DNA of 64,000 nucleotides from Acinetobacter pittii ANC 4050 (GTDB lineage: Bacteria > Pseudomonadota > Gammaproteobacteria > Pseudomonadales > Moraxellaceae). The notes below the pieces were generated by a model. That model was not told where the DNA came from and made no database searches. It saw nothing but the letters and a program-made list of their open reading frames with translations. The stretch is from positions 1,813,184 to 1,877,183 of the forward strand of contig NZ_KB976987.1 of the NCBI RefSeq assembly GCF_000399685.1, in the 5' to 3' direction. This document shows, piece by piece, positions 1-7,243 of the stretch; within the stretch, counting starts at the first letter, position 1, and each line of letters opens with the position of its first letter. Made by a program: the position numbers and the translations under genes.

Positions 1-876
1 TGCTCAGGATATATAGAAGCTAAAATAATAATATCAATCAGATATTTAAAAAGGTCCGGCAAATTACATCACCATAATAACTTTTTTTGTGGTTCATTTT
101 ATAAAAATTTTGATGGGAGCTTATCAGCTAGTATTTCAAAATCTGAAACTACATCAGGTCATGGTGGAATTTATCTAGAGCCACCCACAATTCGTGGTTA
201 TCGTGTAGGCAGTCTAGCAATGGATCATGTTGTTCACTTTCTTAAGAAATTCCCTTCCGAAACAACTGTAAATGCTATCAATTTTAAACCAAATAGTGAT
301 ACAAAAGAGATAGCTGCAAATTTTTACACAAAATTTGGTATCCCCCTTTCAAATAGTTTTTCTATTTATGATTTAAGAAACAATGATAATTGGAAAGAAA
401 ACCTTATCGAATATTCTTTATATGAGTTAATCCAATTAAATGATTATTACAACCAAGAATTCTTTTTTCTAAAAAAATATGATGCTGAGTTACAAAAGGT
501 CTCAGACCAAATATTTAAAGAGAAAAAAAATATTTTCAATATTATTTTCGGTGGAAAAGAAGTTCCAATACCGATTTTAGATTTTACTTATATTGAAGAT
601 GATAAAATTAATGAACAAGTAGAACAATTTAATTTTAATATTGATAACATCTCCCAACTTCTACAAAAAGTTTTTAAAAATGAAACCACTGTAAAAAAAA
701 TGAGAGATGAACACAAATCTTTAATTCAGTCCTTAAGAAAAGACAATGCCATATTAATAAGAAAGTTTGATATAATTCGTTTAATAAATAAACTAAAATT
801 AAATGGTTATTTCATATTATTTTTAATAACATTAGTTATAGTTATATACCTGAAAATAAGAACAACTATAGGATAA
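1..876 (+). CDS. Truncated GNAT-like acetyltransferase with C-terminal membrane anchor
   Basis: The reading frame is open from the first base, so the real start lies to the left of the window. The visible part has 291 codons before the stop. A stretch reading RGYRVGSLAMDHVV, followed by NAINFKP and ANFYTKFGI, resembles the acetyl-CoA-binding loop and following strand and helix of the GNAT fold. That similarity is inferred by eye. After it comes a charged helical region, and the last 35 residues hold one hydrophobic segment (YFILFLITLVIVIYL), so the protein may be tail-anchored in the inner membrane. An internal ATG at 220 exists, but starting there would cut the GNAT-like motif. The SRAP gene follows after 4 nt, suggesting a shared transcript. 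The substrate is unknown. Confidence 0.55.
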   Translation, partial: CSGYIEAKIIISIRYLKRSGKLHHHNNFFCGSFYKNFDGSLSASISKSETTSGHGGIYLEPPTIRGYRVGSLAMDHVVHFLKKFPSETTVNAINFKPNSDTKEIAANFYTKFGIPLSNSFSIYDLRNNDNWKENLIEYSLYELIQLNDYYNQEFFFLKKYDAELQKVSDQIFKEKKNIFNIIFGGKEVPIPILDFTYIEDDKINEQVEQFNFNIDNISQLLQKVFKNETTVKKMRDEHKSLIQSLRKDNAILIRKFDIIRLINKLKLNGYFILFLITLVIVIYLKIRTTIG

Positions 877-880
877 TCAC

Positions 881-1516
881 ATGTGTGCAAACTATGAACC
901 GATATCAAAAGATCGAGTGCACCTACTTGATCTATTCGAACCAACATTCGACTATAAAGATGATGTTTATCCTGGCTACGACTGCCCTCTTATATTTTCT
1001 AAAGAGGGCCTGATAGAATGGCGACAAGTAAAGTTCGGCATGATTCCACCTTGGCAACATGATCTTAAATTTTCAAAATACACATACAACGCTAGAACTG
1101 AGACTGTAGATAAAAAACCAAGCTTTAGACACGCGTGGGCTAAAAGTCAGTTTGCTTTAATCCCTGTAGAAAAGATATATGAGCCAAGGTATGTGAATGG
1201 TAAAGCTGAACGTTGGGGTATTTATCGGGAAGACAGAATGCCCTTCACTGTCGCTGCAATTTATGAATCAACAATGATTGAAGGTCAGCAAGTCAGATCG
1301 ATGTCTATGCTTACAATCAATGCTGATAACCACCCTTTTATGTCGCAGTTTCATAAACCAGAAGATGAGAAAAGATCTATCATCGTTATTCCTGGCGAGT
1401 ATAGAGAAGATTGGCTAAACTGTAAAAAAGAAGATGCTTTTCGGTTTTTCTTTGAAATGCCCCTAGATGAATTTACTGCTGACTACTTCCCAAAACCCCC
1501 AAAAAGTGCAAATTAG
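881..1516 (+). CDS. SRAP-family abasic-site crosslinking protein (YedK/HMCES-like)
   Basis: SRAP proteins attach covalently to abasic sites in single-stranded DNA and shield them during replication. The 211-residue product has the family hallmarks: Cys2 exposed after Met removal, an asparagine in YNART (residue 70), a glutamate in the IYEPR segment (residue 101, matching GFYEW in YedK), and a histidine near 158 in FHKPEDEKR, matching the HxRMP region. The length fits the family. The start is fixed by the essential Met-Cys. It sits 4 nt after the acetyltransferase-like gene and just upstream of umuDC, so the three form a DNA-damage-tolerance cluster. Family assignment is firm. Function in this element is inferred. 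Confidence 0.85.
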   Translation: MCANYEPISKDRVHLLDLFEPTFDYKDDVYPGYDCPLIFSKEGLIEWRQVKFGMIPPWQHDLKFSKYTYNARTETVDKKPSFRHAWAKSQFALIPVEKIYEPRYVNGKAERWGIYREDRMPFTVAAIYESTMIEGQQVRSMSMLTINADNHPFMSQFHKPEDEKRSIIVIPGEYREDWLNCKKEDAFRFFFEMPLDEFTADYFPKPPKSAN

Positions 1517-1657
1517 CACCGTTGATTTTCCGACCAAATGCATCATATAACGCGACAAGTTACGACTAGTTATTATTTATGCACAGTTTTTTTAATTTGA
1601 ATTTAAACCAAGCTCTAGCATATCATCTTGATTATGTAACGAAATCAAGGAGTAACT
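1517..1657 (+). promoter_or_regulatory. umuDC leader and probable promoter region
   Basis: This 141-nt gap separates the SRAP gene from the umuD start. An AAGGAG ribosome site at 1647-1652 lies 5 nt before ATG 1658. AT-rich hexamers around 1568-1580 could be a -10. An imperfect dyad, TTG..CAA at about 1596-1610, could be an operator for a UmuD-like repressor, but I cannot match it to a known box. The placement as a damage-inducible promoter is inferred from the genes it drives. Confidence 0.35.
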
Positions 1658-2157
1658 ATGAGCATTATCCCCAATTCCATTATCGAAATTAAACCACATC
1701 TCAATGCTGGCAAGGTATTGAGTGAAGTCGAATCAATAAAATTAGTTTCACCTACTACTTTTTTTCAATACCTTTAGCTATAGAAAAAGTTTCAGCTGGT
1801 TTTCCCTCTCCTGCTCAAGATTATGTTGATCGAACTCTCGACATGAATGAGCACCTAATTAAAAATGAAGAAGCAACATTTATTGTTAGAGTGGCATCAC
1901 TTTCGATGCTTAACGCTGGCATTGATATTGATGATGAGTTGATTGTTGATCGTAGTCTTGATGCGAAACACAACGATATTGTTGTTGCACTTATAGATAA
2001 TGATTTTACTGTTAAACGCTTAATGATTGATGAAAATGAGCGTTGGTTAAAAGCTGAAAACCCAGATTATGATGATATTCATCTTCATGACGGGCAAGAA
2101 CTAATAATTTGGGGCGTGGTTACCTATATTCTAAAAAATACAAGAAAAAAATCATGA
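1658..2157 (+). pseudogene. umuD: umuD homologue split by a -1 frameshift in a T7 tract
   Basis: UmuD is the self-cleaving S24 peptidase that partners UmuC in error-prone polymerase V. A good ribosome site and ATG 1658 open a frame of 39 codons that stops at 1775. The rest of the protein continues in the next frame from the run of seven T at 1759-1765. One more T would restore a single protein. After the break the sequence has the Ala-Gly cleavage site (VSAGFPSP), the catalytic serine in LSMLNAGI and the lysine in FTVKRL. The downstream part alone could start at ATG 1843 and would then begin after the cleavage site, resembling pre-cleaved UmuD'. Possible explanations are mutation, slippage or a sequencing error. 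It overlaps umuC by the ATGA arrangement. Confidence 0.75.
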
Positions 2158-3452
2158 GGCACGAAGATAAAGTCTTTTTTCTCATAGATGTAAATAACAT
2201 GTATGTCTCATGTGAAAGAGTCTTTAATCCAAGCTTGAATAATAAGCCAGTCATCGTTTTATCAAATAATGACGGCTGCGCCGTTGCGCGCAGTAATGAA
2301 GCAAAAATCTTAAATATAAAAATGGGTGTGCCATTATTCCAAATCAGAGAAGTCGTACAAAAGCACAATGTAATTGTTCTCTCTAGTAATTATGAACTTT
2401 ACGCTGAAATGTCGCGCAGATTTCATAAAATTCTTGCATCGTATGTAACGGATGAAGAGGTTGAGAAATATTCAATAGATGAGTGTTTTGTTGATTTTTC
2501 AGCTTATGAAAAAAATTTTGACCTAGAAATGGTCGCTCAAGATATGCGCTTAAAAATATGGAAATGGCTTGGATTACCTGTGTGCGTTGGAATCGGTAGA
2601 AGCAAAACAGAATCGAAGATTGCTAACCATATAGCTAAGAAAAATCAATCATTTAATGGCGTTTGCGATTTAGTAAACATGGATCCGTGCAACAAAGAAT
2701 ATTTCTTCGCGCAGATAGATGTTTCTGAGGTTTGGGGAGTTGGCCGTAAGCATGCAAAAAAGCTTAACTCAATGGGTATTAACACTGTATTTGATCTCGC
2801 ATGTAGTGAACCCAGAGAGATGCAAAAGAGATTTTCTGTTGTGATGGCTCGTACTATTAATGAGCTGCAAGGTATCTCTTGTCTTGAAATTGAAGACACT
2901 CCACCCTCTAAAAAGCAAATTATTAAGTCGTGTTCTTTTGGTGCAAAAGTTACTGAACTTATTGACCTTCAAGAAGCGATAGCGATGCATGCTCAAGAAG
3001 CATGTAAGAGATTAAGAGATGATGAGTCATTATGCGGCTGTCTTATTGTTTTTATTCAATCAAGTCCTTTTGATGAAAATGTACCATTTTATAACAAGTC
3101 AATAACCGGCTCATTTTCACAACCAACAGATTGTGCGTTAGATTTCGTAAAAGCTGCAACAAGAATGGTATTTCACATATATAAAGAAGGTATTAAGTAT
3201 AAAAAATGTGGGGTTATATTGACTGGGCTAGAACCTAAATTTGGTCACACTTATGACCTTCTCACAGATTTAGAAGCTATAGAAAAGAAAGAACAATTGA
3301 TGAAAACACTAGATAACGTACACACAAAATTCGGGAAGAGAAAACTTGGTATAAGTACATGTTATGTACCAGGTCGCAACTGGTCAATGTCACGGGATAA
3401 ATTAAGTAAGAATCCTTTTAAATGGGATGAACTACCTTTAATAACTAAATGA
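2154..3452 (+). CDS. umuC: UmuC, catalytic subunit of DNA polymerase V
   Basis: This Y-family polymerase performs translesion synthesis. From ATG 2154 the product is 432 residues, close to the 422 of E. coli UmuC. An upstream in-frame start would add residues that read through umuD, and the ATGA overlap with umuD at 2154-2157 supports this start. Visible motifs are the first metal aspartate in [15 protein letters not shown] (residue 12), SIDECFVDF with Asp109 and Glu110, and the helix-hairpin-helix-like [17 protein letters not shown]. The reading frame is intact, unlike umuD. Translation may depend on ribosomes arriving from the downstream UmuD frame. Phage- and plasmid-borne umuDC operons raise mutation under DNA damage. 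The same role here is inferred. Confidence 0.93.
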   Translation: MRHEDKVFFLIDVNNMYVSCERVFNPSLNNKPVIVLSNNDGCAVARSNEAKILNIKMGVPLFQIREVVQKHNVIVLSSNYELYAEMSRRFHKILASYVTDEEVEKYSIDECFVDFSAYEKNFDLEMVAQDMRLKIWKWLGLPVCVGIGRSKTESKIANHIAKKNQSFNGVCDLVNMDPCNKEYFFAQIDVSEVWGVGRKHAKKLNSMGINTVFDLACSEPREMQKRFSVVMARTINELQGISCLEIEDTPPSKKQIIKSCSFGAKVTELIDLQEAIAMHAQEACKRLRDDESLCGCLIVFIQSSPFDENVPFYNKSITGSFSQPTDCALDFVKAATRMVFHIYKEGIKYKKCGVILTGLEPKFGHTYDLLTDLEAIEKKEQLMKTLDNVHTKFGKRKLGISTCYVPGRNWSMSRDKLSKNPFKWDELPLITK

Positions 3453-3510
3453 GCAAATTTCTGCTCAATTTCAGTGATTTTCTCTCATTTTTGAGCAAAA
3501 TTTTGCTCAA
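3450..3510. repeat. Two related dyads after umuC: TGAGCA...TGCTCA and a 20-bp perfect palindrome
   Basis: TGAGCA at 3450-3455 pairs with TGCTCA at 3462-3467. Further on, 3491-3510 reads TTGAGCAAAATTTTGCTCAA, which is perfectly self-complementary. The two share the half-site TTGAGCA / TGCTCAA and their centres are about 42 bp apart. The second lacks a following T-run, so it is a weak terminator candidate. Two similar symmetric sites before the PAAR gene fit a dimeric regulator binding site. Confidence 0.5.
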
Positions 3511-3596
3511 TCTTAAGGACAATAAAAAATATACAGTATTGTCTACCCTCTCTTTGGTATTCTTTTGTCACTTCAAGAAAATAAGAAGGAAAAGAT

Positions 3597-4139
3597 TTGG
3601 CAACACCATATATAACAATAGGCTGCCCAACGACTGGCGGAGGGCAAGTAATTTCTGGAAACAGTATGTTTCTAATTGACGGTATTCCCGTCGCCTGCGT
3701 CGGCGATAAAGCAACATGCCCAACTCATAAAGTCGTTGCGACAATTGTCTCAGGCGATCCATACATGCAAATTTTTGGTAAGGCTGCTGCTCGAGTGAAT
3801 GACTCACTTTCATGTGGCTGTAAATTACTGCCTCAACAAAACTTAGTTGTGCAAGACAATGGTGGTGGAGCCGTTCAAGGTTCTCAAGCAAGTAACGCAA
3901 CTCAAGATAGCTTTATGCCTCAGCCTGATGAACACGGGATTAAGTTTCAGTTAAAAGACCAAGAAACGGGTAAACCACTTGCACAACAATACTTCAAATT
4001 AAAAGGCCCTGATGGCAGTGAAATTGAAGGATTTACTGATAAAAATGGATTTACAGAGCTAATCAAAACAGGCACCGAAGCAAAAGAAATCGACTTAACA
4101 ACTTTCGATTTATCTCAGCCAATGGCTAAGTGGGAATAA
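3597..4139 (+). CDS. PAAR-domain spike-tip protein with C-terminal extension
   Basis: PAAR proteins form the sharp zinc-stabilised tip on a phage tail or type VI secretion spike. Residues 1-90 show the PAAR pattern: GCPTTGGGQVISGNSMFLIDGIPVAC broken by glycine turns, then VGDKATCPTHKVV and a second CGCK after residue 75, with Cys and His as likely zinc ligands. After a Gln/Ser/Gly-rich linker the last 60 residues read like a small beta-sandwich (GSEIEGFTDKNGFTEL), as in extensions that carry cargo. Translation starts at TTG 3597, chosen because AAGGA lies 6 nt upstream and the next in-frame starts would cut the domain. It is followed 3 nt later by an unknown gene and then a lipoprotein. It may cap this phage's own tail spike or be a secretion-system tip. 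Confidence 0.8.
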   Translation: MATPYITIGCPTTGGGQVISGNSMFLIDGIPVACVGDKATCPTHKVVATIVSGDPYMQIFGKAAARVNDSLSCGCKLLPQQNLVVQDNGGGAVQGSQASNATQDSFMPQPDEHGIKFQLKDQETGKPLAQQYFKLKGPDGSEIEGFTDKNGFTELIKTGTEAKEIDLTTFDLSQPMAKWE

Positions 4140-4142
4140 ATA

Positions 4143-4838
4143 ATGTCAGATAAAAATTTAAGAGATCCTTACAACCGACATTTAGCAGATTCATCCCCAG
4201 CATGGGATGCTTACCCACATGAGGAAAAAGTATGTGTTATTACTGAGCCACTCTGTAATGACCATATCAAGATTCGTAATTATTATATGGCCCGCCCTTA
4301 TAACTTTATGATGCGAATTAACCAATGGGCAGAAGTAGCAAACACCATTGAACTATTAATGGCTGTTCGGTTTGGTATGGAATGGGACATGAATAAGTTT
4401 GACGATCGACTTCTTTCCGATCCGGGCTTTCATACCCAAATGTATATTCGTTTCCATAATTACGTACTTAAACATGCTATGAAAGAAGGTGCCCGAATCG
4501 TTGGTGAATTCCAGCAAACAGCCTTTAAGGTTCGCTTTTTAAGTGCTTTTGCAGTTGATGAGCTGCTTGAATTACGAAATCTGAGTAAGTTCGATCAAGG
4601 CAAAGAAATATATGGAAAAATTCAAGACCTTAAAGATACATTTGCAAAATTGAATGCAGCACGGGCTACTACTGATTTAGCGCAATTAAGAATGAATGAT
4701 GGGCCATTATTCATCAACCGTGAAATGTTTAAAAAAGTTTTTAACCAAGACTTTAACCCTAAAATGATTCAAATAATGAAACAAACTAGAGAATATCCTG
4801 GAGATCCTATTAATGTTCGTGAAAAAGGGTTCTATTAA
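4143..4838 (+). CDS. Unknown protein encoded between a PAAR protein and a lipoprotein
   Basis: I do not recognise a family for this 231-residue protein. It is soluble, rich in Met, Asn, Arg and aromatic residues, with no signal peptide or membrane segment. The middle (about 55-165) looks helical, and a helical hairpin (LRNLSKFDQGKEIYGKIQDLKDTF) precedes the C-terminus. It starts 3 nt after the PAAR gene and overlaps the lipoprotein gene, so the three are probably cotranslated. In type VI clusters a gene in this position is often a PAAR-delivered effector and the next its immunity protein. Here that is only a positional hypothesis. A tail-tip accessory protein is an equal alternative. Confidence 0.55.
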   Translation: MSDKNLRDPYNRHLADSSPAWDAYPHEEKVCVITEPLCNDHIKIRNYYMARPYNFMMRINQWAEVANTIELLMAVRFGMEWDMNKFDDRLLSDPGFHTQMYIRFHNYVLKHAMKEGARIVGEFQQTAFKVRFLSAFAVDELLELRNLSKFDQGKEIYGKIQDLKDTFAKLNAARATTDLAQLRMNDGPLFINREMFKKVFNQDFNPKMIQIMKQTREYPGDPINVREKGFY

Positions 4839-5304
4839 TCCCCTAAAAACAGTCCTAATTTCTGTATTTGTTCTGGCTATTAGTGGTTGTGCTAATACGC
4901 AAGTTAATAACTACAGAGAAGCAGTTATTAACTCTACTCGTGGAGCAGTTGATATGCTGATCATGGACCAACCAGTTTACAGAAACGCAATTACCACCGA
5001 GAAAAATAAGGTAACCACTGCTTTGCTTTTCACTACCTTAAAAAAGATGGGAGTTTTAAAGGAACTTGAGAAAGAAGTTGGAAATAATTTTGTAATTGAG
5101 GAAAGTCTGTCACTGGCAAAATTGAATCAATTATGTTGGACAACTAAGTTCCTTCAGCACTATAAAAACGATTTACCTCCACAATCACAAGCTGACTATA
5201 AAGATGTCTATACGTGGGTAGATGCAAAACAGGCTACATGGCTTAAGAAACTAAATGAGTCTTATGGTAAAGATGAACTCGGAGATAATGATTGCCGAAA
5301 GTAA
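4813..5304 (+). CDS. Lipoprotein, unknown function
   Basis: The 163-residue product begins with a basic, hydrophobic signal (KTVLISVFVLAISGC) ending in a lipobox with Cys26, so it should be lipidated and exposed to the periplasm. The mature part is helical and charged, with a second Cys near residue 114 and one near the end. ATG 4813 lies inside the preceding gene; GTG 4819 is a possible alternative. The overlap indicates translational coupling. A strong terminator follows at 5314. Its place after the PAAR and unknown genes would suit an immunity protein or a superinfection-exclusion lipoprotein. Neither role is shown by sequence. Confidence 0.65.
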   Translation: MFVKKGSINPLKTVLISVFVLAISGCANTQVNNYREAVINSTRGAVDMLIMDQPVYRNAITTEKNKVTTALLFTTLKKMGVLKELEKEVGNNFVIEESLSLAKLNQLCWTTKFLQHYKNDLPPQSQADYKDVYTWVDAKQATWLKKLNESYGKDELGDNDCRK

Positions 5305-5313
5305 ACTTTATAT

Positions 5314-5338
5314 AGCCCTGAATACTCAGGGCTTTTTT
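5314..5338 (+). terminator. Rho-independent terminator of the PAAR unit
   Basis: AGCCCTGA (5314-5321) pairs perfectly with TCAGGGCT (5326-5333) around a 4-nt loop and is followed by a T6 run. It closes the plus-strand PAAR to lipoprotein unit. Confidence 0.9.
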
Positions 5339-5403
5339 ATAAGTACCAATTTTTCACTATATGTTTTAGAGTAATAATCATCTTTAGTGGAAGGCTATTA
5401 CTA

Positions 5404-5619
5404 ATGAGCGACGTTTTAACAGGTACGCAGGCAGTTGAAATTTTGAATGATGCTTTCAAGGATATTGGATGTAAGATTGAGTTAGATGACTTTGATAATT
5501 TAATTCTTCTAACGATTACTGGTTGTTCTAAACTTCAAATTACACGCAGCAGATATTCCAAACGTAAAAATCTTGAAGAAACAATTACATCTCTCAAAAG
5601 ACGCCTTGCTGAAGGCTAG
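5404..5619 (+). CDS. Small unknown protein, 71 residues
   Basis: A compact acidic N-terminal half (AVEILNDAFKDIGCKIELDDFDNLILL) is followed by a basic C-terminal helix (RSRYSKRKNLEETITSLKRRL). I do not recognise the family. It lies between two terminators and so is probably its own unit; TATAT-like and AGTAATAATC sequences lie upstream, with GGAAGG about 11 nt before the ATG. The predicted alpha/beta fold with a basic tail could bind nucleic acid, but this is a guess. Its position next to the lysis cassette on the opposite strand suggests a moron. Confidence 0.6.
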   Translation: MSDVLTGTQAVEILNDAFKDIGCKIELDDFDNLILLTITGCSKLQITRSRYSKRKNLEETITSLKRRLAEG

Positions 5620-5682
5620 AATTGATTATTCGTTTGAGACTTCGATTATCTAATCTTAAAGTTACTTTTTACTTAAAAAAAT

Positions 5683-5710
5683 AAAAAGCCCTGAATATTC
5701 AGGGCTTTTT
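5683..5710. terminator. Bidirectional terminator, perfect 28-bp palindrome
   Basis: The A5 run, GCCCTGAA, its complement and a T5 run make 5683-5710 self-complementary. It can stop the small plus-strand gene at 5404 and the minus-strand lysis cassette. The core GCCCTGA..TCAGGGC repeats the terminator at 5314. Confidence 0.88.
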
Positions 5711-5711
5711 A

Positions 5712-5807
5712 TTAAAGTGCTTTAACGCAAATAGATACGTTTACATTGCTATTTATTGTATGTGCCGTACAACCACATAAAAGAAAGCTCAGTAATAGTA
5801 ACTTCAT
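5712..5807 (-). CDS. 31-residue lipoprotein, candidate outer-membrane spanin (Rz1-like)
   Basis: This tiny gene starts MKLLLLSFLLCGCTAH, a compact signal with a lipobox-like LCGC, leaving a mature lipoprotein of about 20 residues. Its ATG overlaps the endolysin stop as TAATG, so it is translationally coupled to the lysis genes and ends just before the terminator at 5683. Rz1 proteins are short lipoproteins at the end of lysis cassettes that fuse inner and outer membranes with an i-spanin. Position and lipobox support that role. The mature part is shorter than usual and not clearly proline-rich, and no separate i-spanin was found, so the call is tentative. Confidence 0.6.
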   Translation of the reverse strand: MKLLLLSFLLCGCTAHTINSNVNVSICVKAL

Positions 5808-6577
5808 TAGGCTTCAGAAACCCGAGTAGCTGTTACGCCCTTTAATTGCGGTAAAGAATAACGTTTACTTGCTGGTTGAGGTGTACGTCCATACCAACGG
5901 AACTCTTGGAAATCTGAATCACTATATAGCGCGTAACACACTTTATTGGATTGGTTACCACCAAGGCAAACAAGTTTTCCAGTAGACTTATCACGTCCTA
6001 CAACAAAGCAAACATGGCCTCCACCCTTACGGGTTTTAATAGCAACACAGCCATAAGCCGGTTTTGTTAATTTTGCGCCGTAATTCACGTAATCCAATGC
6101 ACGGTACCAATGCTTAGGATAAGCAATTCCAGCTGATTTCAAGCAATGAGCAACGAAAGTACCACACCATGCTGTTTCATCATCAGCCCACCAAGCTTTA
6201 AGCTCCTTTAACCATTTCAAAATAGTTGGATTGTGCTGTTTACCTGGTATTTCTTGCAGACCAATGTGTTTTTTTGCTTCTGCAATCCAAGCTAATTCAT
6301 CAGGCTTTGTTGATGTTGGGATATTCAATAAAGAATTGATCCCTACTAACTGGCCTGTTAGTTGAGGGCCATTAAGTCGCGGCTGAGAAATTTTCTTTCC
6401 AATCCATGACAGACCAAGCATTAAAGTACCAGTTACAAATGCATGATATTTTTCAGGGATAACCTCATAATCAACACCCCATTGAAGTGCTGGCAACAAA
6501 ATTAGCATGATGAATGCACCAATTGTCGGTAGCTTGACAGAAAGGTACTGCCAAGCATTATTTTCAATAAACTTCAT
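5807..6577 (-). CDS. Endolysin: two N-terminal membrane helices plus a TIGR02594-type peptidase domain
   Basis: The endolysin cuts peptidoglycan at the end of the lytic cycle. Of 256 residues, the first 65 contain two hydrophobic segments (TIGAFIMLILLPALQW and FVTGTLMLGLSWIG) like a small holin or signal-anchor. Residues 93-245 form a cysteine peptidase domain of the TIGR02594 / NlpC-CHAP type with ETAWCGTF (Cys138) and GGGHVCFVV (His188) as the probable catalytic pair. Such enzymes cleave peptide crosslinks or the amide bond. The gene overlaps the holin by ATGA and the small lipoprotein by TAATG. The fusion could let the enzyme reach the periplasm without a separate holin pore. This is inference. 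Confidence 0.82.
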   Translation of the reverse strand: MKFIENNAWQYLSVKLPTIGAFIMLILLPALQWGVDYEVIPEKYHAFVTGTLMLGLSWIGKKISQPRLNGPQLTGQLVGINSLLNIPTSTKPDELAWIAEAKKHIGLQEIPGKQHNPTILKWLKELKAWWADDETAWCGTFVAHCLKSAGIAYPKHWYRALDYVNYGAKLTKPAYGCVAIKTRKGGGHVCFVVGRDKSTGKLVCLGGNQSNKVCYALYSDSDFQEFRWYGRTPQPASKRYSLPQLKGVTATRVSEA

Positions 6578-6831
6578 TCATCTTTCCTTTTTCGTAAACT
6601 ATCTTGCTCTAAGACTTTGATTCGTAACTCGCTTTCTTTACGTTCTCTGCGATCACGTCTCCACTGAAAAATGAAACTAATGAATAGGCCAACAACAGCC
6701 ACAATTGCACCTGTATAGCTCAACCAATTAATTGATGTTAAAGAGCCAAAAGCACTTGCTAAACCACTCCAAAAGGTAGTTTTATTAGCAAAAGTAGTGA
6801 CTGTGACTTCAATTGCCTGATGATCAGACAT
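6574..6831 (-). CDS. Holin-like membrane protein
   Basis: The 85-residue product has a polar N-terminus, one clear membrane helix (YTGAIVAVVGLFISFIF) and a strongly charged C-terminal tail (QWRRDRRERKESELRIK), as in small HP1-like phage holins. A second, weaker hydrophobic stretch (FWSGLASAFGSL) lies before the helix. Holins time lysis by opening the inner membrane. It is the first gene of the lysis cassette, overlaps the endolysin start, and has a TGGAAC box with TATAAC about 16 nt further on, upstream at 6895. The charged tail could alternatively suit an i-spanin. Confidence 0.7.
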   Translation of the reverse strand: MSDHQAIEVTVTTFANKTTFWSGLASAFGSLTSINWLSYTGAIVAVVGLFISFIFQWRRDRRERKESELRIKVLEQDSLRKRKDE

Positions 6832-6894
6832 GACCTATTCCCCACGTTACATTTGGTGTTATTTTTGCAAGCGTTATAGTTTTAAAATGAGTAT

Positions 6895-6901
6895 GGTTCC
6901 A
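6895..6901 (-). promoter_or_regulatory. TGGAACC box of the lysis cassette
   Basis: On the minus strand TGGAACC is followed 16 nt later by TATAAC, before the holin start at 6831. It is one of about 16 copies upstream of late units. It lies just before the terminator at 6916 that closes the preceding unit. Confidence 0.7.
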
Positions 6902-6915
6902 AAGAGAAAGGATCA

Positions 6916-6942
6916 AAAAAGCCTGAAAAATTCAGGCTTTTT
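6916..6942. terminator. Bidirectional terminator after the 6956 gene
   Basis: AAAAAGCCTGAA (6916-6927) pairs with TTCAGGCTTTTT (6931-6942) around AAA, a perfect 12-bp stem with U-runs on both strands. Confidence 0.9.
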
Positions 6943-6955
6943 AATTATTAATTTT

Positions 6956-7243
6956 TTATCGACTTCTACTAGCTAAAGCATTAAGACCCTTAATGACTTC
7001 CTGACCCAACTTTATAAAAGCATTGTGACGTTCAATTTCATTTTCTAAGTGCTTCTTACGATTTTCCCATGCTGATGAATTGAAGTAAGTACTTTCAAAA
7101 CTCAAAGGCATTTTCAACGCATCCGATAAGGGCATTGGACAGTTCTCAGAAATACTACTTGCTGTTTCAAGCAAAAGATCGGTCCAACTCTTTGATGATT
7201 CCTGTAAAGACGGAAGCGGTGCGAAATCGTGCAGGCGCGTCAT
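6956..7243 (-). CDS. Small tail-assembly-region protein overlapping the previous gene
   Basis: The product is a 95-residue helical protein with a charged end (RKKHLENEIERHNAFIKLGQEVI). I chose ATG 7243 over GTG 7249 because AGAGG lies 5 nt upstream. The gene overlaps the 3' end of the 7167 gene by 77 nt in another frame. In many tailed phages the two overlapping genes before the tape measure are joined by ribosomal frameshifting as tail assembly chaperones. Here the shift would have to be +1 or -2, no obvious slippery site is seen, and the gene has its own ribosome site. Separate translation is therefore more likely. Function unknown. Confidence 0.6.
   Translation of the reverse strand: MTRLHDFAPLPSLQESSKSWTDLLLETASSISENCPMPLSDALKMPLSFESTYFNSSAWENRKKHLENEIERHNAFIKLGQEVIKGLNALASRSR

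Noticed and set aside
3526..3545. ATATACAGTA, similar to half of an E. coli LexA box
   Set aside because: Acinetobacter lacks a canonical LexA, and the other half-site is missing.
3449..3679. 76-codon plus-strand frame after umuC
   Set aside because: It spans both palindromes and overlaps the PAAR start, which has a proper ribosome site. The composition looks like chance AT-rich sequence.
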